Shown here piece by piece: positions 58,121-64,000 of a DNA stretch of 64,000 nt (position 1 is the first letter of the stretch; every line of letters begins with the position of its first letter). The DNA lies in assembly GCA_019358875.1 (NCBI GenBank), contig JAHHIF010000011.1:117517-181516 (forward strand), in the 5' to 3' direction. The notes under the pieces were generated by a model. The model worked only from the letters and a program-made list of their open reading frames with translations. It made no database searches and was not told the DNA's origin. Origin of the DNA: Symplocastrum torsivum CPER-KK1 (GTDB taxonomy: Bacteria > Cyanobacteriota > Cyanobacteriia > Cyanobacteriales > Coleofasciculaceae). The position numbers and the translations under genes were made by a program.

Positions 58121-59029
58121 ATGGGTAACATCTTTTACTGTTTAAACGCATCTACTAATTTCATGGATATCTTTAGGATGGTTGGCAAAAAAGTTAAAGT
58201 CTATTTTGAAAATAATCATAAAATTGTTCCAACCACTTGGGGAGCTATTCTTTTTAGTTTAATTGGGGGGATTGATTCTCTCATTATCCCAGAAATTTCC
58301 TTGTCATTTTTTTATCTATTGCCGATTTCGTTTGTCACTTGGTTTGTCAAGAAAGAAGCAGGGATTATTACGGCTTTTGCAAGTGTAATCGCTATATTTA
58401 GCCTAAACAATAACCACCAGCCGAATGGCTCTGCTCTGCTTAGCTCTTACTGGGAAAATACTATTATATTAATGTTTTTCCTGACTGTATGCTATCTTGT
58501 ATTTGAATTGCGTGCTGCCAAGGAGAGAGAAAAAGAAATAGCCCGTATCGATCATATAACTGGATTAGCAAACAAGCGGTTATTTTTTGAGCTAGCAAGA
58601 TTAGAGGTTAAAAAATCTATCCGGTATAGACACCCATTAACAGTAATTGATATAGATATTGATGATTTTACAAGCATTTATGACAAGTTGGGGCAGAGTA
58701 TTGGCAACAAACTTTTGCAGATAGTAGCTGAAACTCTAAAAGATAGTATTCGAGAGACAGACATTATGGGTAGAATTGGCAGTGATGAGTTTGTCATCCT
58801 ACTACCAGGAAGTGGATATGAGCCAGCGCAAATTGTTGCCAATCGGGTTCAGAAGCAGCTTCGGGAGGCTATGGAAACGCATAAATGGTCTGTAACATTT
58901 AGTATTGGTGCTGTTACGTTCATCAATCCGCCTAATTCAGTTGAGGCGATGATACAGCGTGCTGACCATTTGATGTACTTAGTTAAAAATAACGGGAAGA
59001 ATCAACTCAAGCATATAGTTTCGATCTAG
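58121..59029 (+). CDS. Membrane-bound GGDEF protein (diguanylate cyclase candidate)
   Basis: 302 residues. The N-terminal half has about four membrane segments in a small sensor domain ('WGAILFSLIGGIDSLIIPEI', 'FFYLLPISFVTWFVKKEAGI'). The GGDEF domain follows ('DHITGLANKRLFFELARLE', about 150-300). The signature reads 'GRIGSDEFVILLPG', i.e. GSDEF in place of GGDEF, and the product-inhibition I-site RETD sits five residues upstream, as in active cyclases. GSDEF variants can be active, but this one is untested. The AT-rich codon use is notable compared with neighbours. Confidence 0.85.
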   Translation: MGNIFYCLNASTNFMDIFRMVGKKVKVYFENNHKIVPTTWGAILFSLIGGIDSLIIPEISLSFFYLLPISFVTWFVKKEAGIITAFASVIAIFSLNNNHQPNGSALLSSYWENTIILMFFLTVCYLVFELRAAKEREKEIARIDHITGLANKRLFFELARLEVKKSIRYRHPLTVIDIDIDDFTSIYDKLGQSIGNKLLQIVAETLKDSIRETDIMGRIGSDEFVILLPGSGYEPAQIVANRVQKQLREAMETHKWSVTFSIGAVTFINPPNSVEAMIQRADHLMYLVKNNGKNQLKHIVSI

Positions 59030-59294
59030 TATCCAAACTTCACTAATACCGATAACAGTTTAGGATTATTAGTCAGGAAACAAATAAGCGATCGCTACTA
59101 ATCCAGATAACGTTAGCAGAGTTACCCAAAACAGAGAGAGGTGTCAAAGAACGCATTGAAAAGGAGCAGGTTGAATAACTTGCTCCCTATATTTGTTAAG
59201 CTCAATTTATCGTTTTGGTAAGGGATATAAAGTCAATAGACGTTTTCCCTTAGCCCCGGAAGGTAGTTTAGCTTCAGACTTCTAACCAATAGAG

Positions 59295-59759
59295 TTAAGC
59301 TTCCGTCTTGACTTCAGCTTTTTGTCTAGCTGAATCTAGCTTCAGTTCAGCATTGTTTTTCGCTGCTTCAATCTTGTCAGGAGTAGATTGAACACCACCA
59401 ATCTTGAGGTCGGGATTCTTTTGTGCAAAGTAATTGCTCAAGAATGTGTTGACGAAAGATAGAATCACGGGTCCCAAAATAAGGGCTAGCAATCCGCCGA
59501 CTCTAAATCCAGGCACAAAAAGCGAAGCTAGCCAGAAGCATAAACCATTGACGACCAACGAAAAGGCTCCCAAGCTCAGGAAGTTGAGCGGCATAGACAG
59601 TGTGGAAAGGACTGGCTTGACTGATGAGTTGACCAATCCAAGGGCAATACCAGCAATCAAAGCCGCAGGGAATGTAGCAATATCAACTCCAGGAACAACT
59701 AAGTCAACCACAAGTAGACTTAGCGCCGTCGCTAACAAAGTAAACAATGTTCCAATCAT
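59295..59759 (-). CDS. Phage holin family / DUF360 membrane protein (YvlD-like)
   Basis: 154 residues with about four membrane segments: 'LFTLLATALSLLVVDLVV', 'AALIAGIALGLVNSSVKPVL', 'FSLVVNGLCFWLASLFV' and 'ALILGPVILSFVNTFLSNYF'. This is the YvlD/DUF360 pattern, often annotated as phage holin family without any link to phage. The C-terminal 40 residues form a charged helix. It heads a group of small stress-type membrane proteins. Confidence 0.85.
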   Translation of the reverse strand: MIGTLFTLLATALSLLVVDLVVPGVDIATFPAALIAGIALGLVNSSVKPVLSTLSMPLNFLSLGAFSLVVNGLCFWLASLFVPGFRVGGLLALILGPVILSFVNTFLSNYFAQKNPDLKIGGVQSTPDKIEAAKNNAELKLDSARQKAEVKTEA

Positions 59760-60079
59760 ATATTTTCCTCAATTTTACAAACAACAAGATTTATTTTTGC
59801 TTCAACTATCCTAATCTTGTGCAATAAATCAGCTACTAGCCTCTCTAAGAAGATAGATTTCTAGCGTTGTAAAATTTATAGTTTTGTAAACTATCTGGAT
59901 GAAGGACAACCGTATCGTTTAGGTTACATAGGTTGCAGACGAGAGTCCCTAAAAATGTAGTTTTGGAGGGAATAATTTGAGTTAGCAACTAATAATCCTT
60001 AGGACGGAGGTTGATAGCTAATTTATCCCTAACAATGAAGCTAAATCTAGTTTTAGAAAAAAGTCAAAGAATCAACAAT

Positions 60080-60265
60080 ATGAACTTATTACGAATTGTC
60101 CTCGCTATTGTTCTACCCCCATTAGGCATTTTCATGACAGTCGGGGTTGGGCCAACACTACTGATTAATATTTTACTTACACTCTTAGGTTGGCTTCCCG
60201 GTAGTATTCATGCCCTTTGGGTAATCGTTAAGCATGAAGAGAAAGTTGCTAGAGGAGATTTCTAA
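60080..60265 (+). CDS. YqaE/Pmp3 family small membrane protein
   Basis: 61 residues from the ATG at 60080 ('MNLLRIVLAIVLPPLGIFM'). The two membrane segments, 'LLRIVLAIVLPPLGIFMTVG' and 'LLINILLTLLGWLPGSIHAL', are the UPF0057/Pmp3 signature. Homologues are induced by salt and cold stress. An ATG at 60035 and a TTG at 60011 are alternatives that would add a non-conserved N-terminus. A long perfect hairpin follows the gene. Confidence 0.88.
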   Translation: MNLLRIVLAIVLPPLGIFMTVGVGPTLLINILLTLLGWLPGSIHALWVIVKHEEKVARGDF

Positions 60266-60624
60266 GTACTTTCAAGAAAAACCTGTGGCTTGTCTTACCC
60301 AAAATTTGATTTTAGTAGAAGTCGCTCAAACAGTTCTAGATTTAGGATTTGTTTGAGCGACTTTGGTTAGTCAGTAATTTCAGTAGTTGGAGTTTAGGAT
60401 AGCATGAAGCGGAATCAGAGCTGTGTTTGTGCAGCACTGAGGATATTGTTGCCTAGTGATGGCAATGCCTATCTTTTGAAGAATATCACTGACACTTAAG
60501 CACTCTGTAGAGAAATCCTGCTTAGGGGCTTTCCAAGCCCCCACACAAGAGTTGAGCGACGCGATGAATTTTCTTACTTAAGCCAGAAGTCAGTAGCAGT
60601 CATTTTGCGAAACACATCACTCAA
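60266..60624. other. Intergenic region with two hairpins
   Basis: 359 bases between convergent genes. It holds a 14-bp hairpin (60319-60363) and a 7-bp hairpin GGGGCTT/AAGCCCC (60525-60541). No gene is seen. Confidence 0.5.
60319..60363. terminator. 14-bp perfect hairpin after the YqaE gene
   Basis: AAGTCGCTCAAACA (60319-60332) pairs perfectly with TGTTTGAGCGACTT (60350-60363) around a 17-base loop. There is no strong T-tract, so it may be a terminator variant, an RNA-stability element or a small inverted-repeat element. Confidence 0.4.
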
Positions 60625-61395
60625 TTAATCTAAACCACTGCTAGTCACTGATTGCCACAATTCTTTCAAAAGCTGCTTGACTCGTTGTTCCTTCTTAGCT
60701 AGTGCTGCACCTGCTTCGCCTAGCTTGTCTTCAAATTCCGTTCGCTTTTGCTTGACTTGTTCAGCAGCCACTTCAGCTTGAGGTTGGCTTTTTTCATACC
60801 AAGTTTTAGCATCGTCTAGATGCTTCTTAATATCCTCGTAACGTTCTCCGTACCGTGCCGCTAAGTTAGCTTGTAAAACAGCAAGTTGAGCTTGGAGTTG
60901 GGCATAGCGCTTACGCATTATATTTGCTTCTTCACTATCTTTGAGAGAATTGATAGCTGACTCAATTGCTGATTTAGTACTTGAAGGTGTATCCTTGGTC
61001 GTTTCTTCAATGTCAATTAAGGCACTATCAATTTGGCTTTGAAGTTCTTGCTCATCAGCATCTATCTGAGCTTGTAGTTGTTGAACTTCTGCCTGATTTT
61101 TGGCAATGGCTTGGCGCTTGGATGCACTAATACCTTCAATTGCTCCCTGAAGAGAGGCCGTAACCTCGTCTTTGAGTTCTCCGCCTCTCTCCTTAAAGTT
61201 TTCAATGACTGTAGTAACAGCCTCTTTAATGATTAAACGAACCTCAGTTGAGCCTTCTTTGACTTCTGAATTAGCTTGAGATACAGCAGATTGAACAATT
61301 TCTCTAATTCGTTCAGTCCGCAATTTACCTTCTTCTTTGGCTTTTTGAAGGTCAGTTGTAATTTGCTCTTTGATATTATTAATAGAATCAGGCAT
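60625..61395 (-). CDS. Charged coiled-coil protein (LEA/apolipoprotein-like), unknown function
   Basis: 256 residues, almost entirely alpha-helical and highly charged, rich in Lys, Glu, Gln and Ala, with no membrane segment and no cysteine ('NIKEQITTDLQKAKEEGKLR', 'QAEVQQLQAQIDADEQELQS'). Amphipathic heptads run along the whole chain, as in LEA-like or apolipoprotein-like stress proteins. I recognise no catalytic motif. Its position beside YqaE and YvlD-like genes suggests a membrane-stress role, by context only. Confidence 0.65.
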   Translation of the reverse strand: MPDSINNIKEQITTDLQKAKEEGKLRTERIREIVQSAVSQANSEVKEGSTEVRLIIKEAVTTVIENFKERGGELKDEVTASLQGAIEGISASKRQAIAKNQAEVQQLQAQIDADEQELQSQIDSALIDIEETTKDTPSSTKSAIESAINSLKDSEEANIMRKRYAQLQAQLAVLQANLAARYGERYEDIKKHLDDAKTWYEKSQPQAEVAAEQVKQKRTEFEDKLGEAGAALAKKEQRVKQLLKELWQSVTSSGLD

Positions 61396-61624
61396 TTATT
61401 TTAAGTCCTTATTTGCAATTGATAAGTACAGATTTAATTTTGACTTTGGCTTCTGTAAGAATCCCAATAAATAATTTGAAAGCAGGTAGAGATTGCTGAC
61501 TTATAGCTTCTTATCTATTAAGAATCGCATAACTATTGATTAGAAGGTTTCTTCCTAAAGGCTGAAAAATGCCTAGAAGACGAAGCTTTTAACAAAATTT
61601 AATTATTTAAATTGGATTAATTTA

Positions 61625-62398
61625 TTAACCTAAGCCGATATCTAAAAGCATCATCACGACGAAACCAACCATAACACCGATAGTTGCTTCTTGCTCTTGA
61701 CCTTGACGATGTGATTCAGGGATAATCTCACCGCTGATTACAAACAGCATTGCGCCAGCCGCAAATGCCATGCCTAAGGGCAAAATGGGTTGTGCGATCG
61801 CAACTACAGCAGCACCAATCAAACCTCCAATTGGTTCCACTAAGCCAGTAAGAAGAGTAACCCCTAGCGCGTACATCGCTGAATATTTTTCAGCAACCAG
61901 AGACATGGCAACAACTAAACCCTCTGGGATATTTTGCAATCCAATACCGATTGCAAGCGGAATACCATTTGCCGGATCGCCAGCGCCAAAGTTCACACCG
62001 ACAGCTAATCCTTCCGGGAAGTTGTGAATCGTAATTGCAAAGATAAACAGCCAAATACGTCTGAGATTTTGCGGATTAACCCCTTCTGACCCTTTGGAAA
62101 AATGTTCATGGGGGAGGTATTTATTGGTTAATATCAAAAACACTCCTCCCATGAGAACACCCACTGCCATGAGTAAGGCAGCACCTATCTGACTTGCCCC
62201 TTGTGAGATCGCGGCTTCTGTACCCGGAACAATCAACGAAAAAGCTGTTGCTGCCAGCATTACCCCTCCACCAAACCCCAACATGATCGCTTGCACTCTT
62301 TGAGTCAAGTTGATCGGTAACAAAATTGGAAAGGCACCAACAACCGTCGCAAGTCCGGCGACTAAGCTGGCAAGGAAACCGGCAAGGATAGGGTTCAT
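61625..62398 (-). CDS. ZIP family metal transporter
   Basis: 257 residues with about eight membrane segments. The metal-binding motifs are clear: 'ITIHNFPEGLAVGVNFGAG' (helix 4, HNFPEG) and 'GLQNIPEGLVVAMSLVAEK' (helix 5, QNIPEG). A short histidine-poor loop precedes helix 4 ('YLPHEHFSKGSEG'). ZIP proteins import Zn2+, Fe2+ or other divalent metals; this is the ZupT/GufA-like branch. Specificity is not decided by the sequence. Confidence 0.9.
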   Translation of the reverse strand: MNPILAGFLASLVAGLATVVGAFPILLPINLTQRVQAIMLGFGGGVMLAATAFSLIVPGTEAAISQGASQIGAALLMAVGVLMGGVFLILTNKYLPHEHFSKGSEGVNPQNLRRIWLFIFAITIHNFPEGLAVGVNFGAGDPANGIPLAIGIGLQNIPEGLVVAMSLVAEKYSAMYALGVTLLTGLVEPIGGLIGAAVVAIAQPILPLGMAFAAGAMLFVISGEIIPESHRQGQEQEATIGVMVGFVVMMLLDIGLG

Positions 62399-62441
62399 GA
62401 AGGATTATTTAGGTGCGCTTTTCGCTTAAGTCAGTGACATT

Positions 62442-63338
62442 CTATTTAGCACAGTGTTTATCCAGCCAGTCAGTAATGAGCCGATTTACAGCATCCGGCT
62501 TCTCATCGTGGGGACAATGACCTGCATTTGCGATCGCGACAAACTCGACATCTGGCCCCGTCTCACGCTGCTGCTGATAAATCGCTGCACCTGAAATCGG
62601 TGTCCAAGGGTCATCTTCGCCCCAAACGACTAGTAGTGGATGCTGCACTTTGGGTAACAGTTCAACTGGGGAAGGGCCAGGAGGCGCGGTCAAAACTGAG
62701 GCAAATACCCGTTGGGCACCAGGGTCACAGGAGGGGGTATAAAGTAAATCTACCAATTCCTCTGTAACAGCTTCGCGATCGCGATACACCTGAGCAAGAG
62801 TGCGGCGGATGCGAGATTTTTGGCGGATACGGTTAAACAGGAAGGGCCCAATCGTTGGCGAACTTACCAGTTTAGTAAAAGCCCCCATCACCAAGCGCAA
62901 TGGTAAATTCAACTCATCAGGGCGGTGGTTTAGTCCGCCTGCACAATTAATTAGGACTCCACCAGCCGCAATTTCAGGATAATCCGTTATCACGATGAGA
63001 CTCAGCAACGCTCCGATAGAGTTACCAACAAACACAGTCGCCTCTTGAATGTGAGCGTCCCAAAAATCTTTCAACTGCTGTTGCCACAACTCTAAGGTGT
63101 AGTCTAGGGCTGGTTTGTCGGAACCGCCGAATCCTAGAAGGTCGATGGCAAACACCCGATAGCCAGCTTCAGCGAGTACAGGGATATTCTTGCGCCAATG
63201 CCCAATTGATGCGCCAAAACCATGAATGAGTACTAAGGGCTTGCCAGTACCCATAACCGTGTATTGAATTTTGTAGCCTTGCCAAGTCCAAAAGTGCTTT
63301 TCAAAAGTGGTTGCCGATGTTAGTTGTTGTGTAGTCAC
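62442..63338 (-). CDS. Alpha/beta hydrolase
   Basis: 298 residues. Oxyanion strand 'LVLIHGFGASIGHW', nucleophile elbow 'VFVGNSIGALLSL' (Ser of GNSIG), acid region 'LLVVWGEDDPWTP' and catalytic His 'NAGHCPHDEKP'. The fold matches chloroplast/cyanobacterial hydrolases of the pheophytinase-like or haloalkane-dehalogenase-like type. The substrate is unknown. It lies 43 bases upstream of the ZIP gene on the same strand and may share its transcript. Confidence 0.9.
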   Translation of the reverse strand: MTTQQLTSATTFEKHFWTWQGYKIQYTVMGTGKPLVLIHGFGASIGHWRKNIPVLAEAGYRVFAIDLLGFGGSDKPALDYTLELWQQQLKDFWDAHIQEATVFVGNSIGALLSLIVITDYPEIAAGGVLINCAGGLNHRPDELNLPLRLVMGAFTKLVSSPTIGPFLFNRIRQKSRIRRTLAQVYRDREAVTEELVDLLYTPSCDPGAQRVFASVLTAPPGPSPVELLPKVQHPLLVVWGEDDPWTPISGAAIYQQQRETGPDVEFVAIANAGHCPHDEKPDAVNRLITDWLDKHCAK

Positions 63339-63550
63339 GGCGTTTTATGAAGATTCTTTAACTATTTTTATGATAGTCGTCTGTGTTGCCAAAACAATTA
63401 CCTAGAGTATCAAAGAGCGAGTGACAGGGGAAAAGGGCGATCGCCCTTTGTTGAAGAAATCTCTCCCTTCTTTTTTCATCAGTTCACTGCGTCCTGCATA
63501 AAACCTACCGCTAGAACAGATATATAAGTAACTGAGTTGTTTAGACACTC

Positions 63551-63582
63551 TCCACTGGATGCTAGAACCAGTGGATTTTTTT
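63551..63582 (+). terminator. Intrinsic terminator 1 of the series
   Basis: TCCACTGG (63551-63558) pairs with CCAGTGGA (63568-63575), an 8-bp perfect stem with a 9-base loop and seven T. No plus-strand gene lies upstream. Confidence 0.85.
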
Positions 63583-63648
63583 GTTGAGGCTGCATAAGTG
63601 GTAATGGCTCAGGAAGTATGTGTACCTAGAAGCCTTCAGGTAAGAACC

Positions 63649-63679
63649 CCCCGCTTAGCCGTAGCGGGGTTTTATTTTG
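63649..63679 (+). terminator. Intrinsic terminator 2 of the series
   Basis: CCCCGCT (63649-63655) pairs with AGCGGGG (63663-63669) around a 7-base loop, followed by TTTTATTTT. Confidence 0.85.
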
Positions 63680-63790
63680 ACTTTATGCACTAAACGCATT
63701 AATCTAATCTATGAATTGCATAGCTAGAGATAAAGTTAAGTCTTTTTGACATACGCTTCTCGATACTAGAAAGTTCATAGGTATTAACAG

Positions 63791-63822
63791 CGACTCTGCC
63801 AACTCGGTAGGGTCGTTTTTTT
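63791..63822 (+). terminator. Intrinsic terminator 3 of the series
   Basis: CGACTCTGCC (63791-63800) pairs with GGTAGGGTCG (63806-63815) with two G-T pairs and a 5-base loop, followed by seven T. Confidence 0.85.
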
Positions 63823-64000
63823 GTCTATATTTGTCTTTACTCAGAAGTTATGGCTGTTGCCATAAAGGTTAGGACCATTGGTGACAAGTTAAGGCTTTCT
63901 GGCAGTTGTCAAGAGGATCTGAGAAAAGGCTTGAAAAAAAATTGGTCAGAACCTCGCTGTTGTTCAGGAAAAGGAGCAACAATTAACTTAATGTTGGGTT

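Larger units (their letters stand above)
63339..64000. other. Terminal non-coding region with terminator series
   Basis: About 660 bases without a clear gene. It carries three plus-strand hairpins with T-tracts and an AT-rich 'GATATATAAG' box near 63518. An ATG at 63991, preceded by AAAGGAG, may begin a gene that continues past the window, but only three codons are visible. Confidence 0.5.

Noticed and set aside
59295..59759. Phage origin suggested by the 'holin' family name
   Set aside because: The YvlD-like family is a chromosomal membrane protein; no phage genes are near.
63991..64000. Start of a gene at the right window edge
   Set aside because: Only three codons are visible, so no product can be supported; noted in the terminal region only.

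Overview
This window reads as chromosomal DNA of a cyanobacterium. The largest RNA polymerase subunit is split into rpoC1 and rpoC2, the HIP1 octamer GCGATCGC recurs through most genes, and typical cyanobacterial families are present (Ftn2/ZipN, DUF1815, DUF2839, DUF4912, HhoA-type protease). Large WD40-STAND proteins and secreted CHAT/haemagglutinin proteins suggest a large-genome filamentous form, but that placement is an inference.

Layout. 1-2535: an Uma2-type nuclease cut by the left edge, an SMP-30-like propeller and a small exported peptide. 2691-8992: two overlapping genes, a P-loop ATPase and a 1664-residue protein with TPR-like, STAND NTPase and 14 WD40 repeats; this looks like a signalling or defence module. 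9064-20327 (minus strand): rpsT, tatD, rpoB, rpoC1 and rpoC2. 20531-26143: hisD, a UbiH-like FAD hydroxylase, an AI-2E family membrane protein, pdxH and a PAP2 phosphatase. 26211-28856 (minus): a small HTH regulator, a DUF262 protein and a HEPN RNase-like protein, with palindromes at the promoter-proximal ends; this is the best candidate for an under-described defence or toxin-antitoxin-like system. 29125-34300 (minus): recF, a P-type cation ATPase and a diacylglycerol-kinase-like lipid kinase. 34503-41802: a two-partner-secretion exoprotein with a C-type lectin segment and a C-terminal CHAT protease, broken by frame changes in the lectin, facing its presumed FhaC/ShlB-type outer-membrane partner. 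42069-50337: a YbjN-like protein, DUF4912, Ftn2 (division), pdhA and a DUF1565/SLH surface protein. 50914-57914: DUF1815, DUF2839, a degenerate DinG-like helicase, a pentapeptide protein, tyrA and an Hho protease. 58121-63338: a GGDEF protein, then a group of small membrane and coiled-coil proteins, a ZIP transporter and an alpha/beta hydrolase. The last 660 bases hold three terminator-like hairpins in series and no clear gene.

Most genes are housekeeping. The accessory content is concentrated at 2.7-9.0 kb, 26.2-28.9 kb and 34.5-41.8 kb. I saw no tRNA, rRNA, CRISPR array or intact insertion sequence. All functional calls rest on recognising motifs by eye, without database searches.
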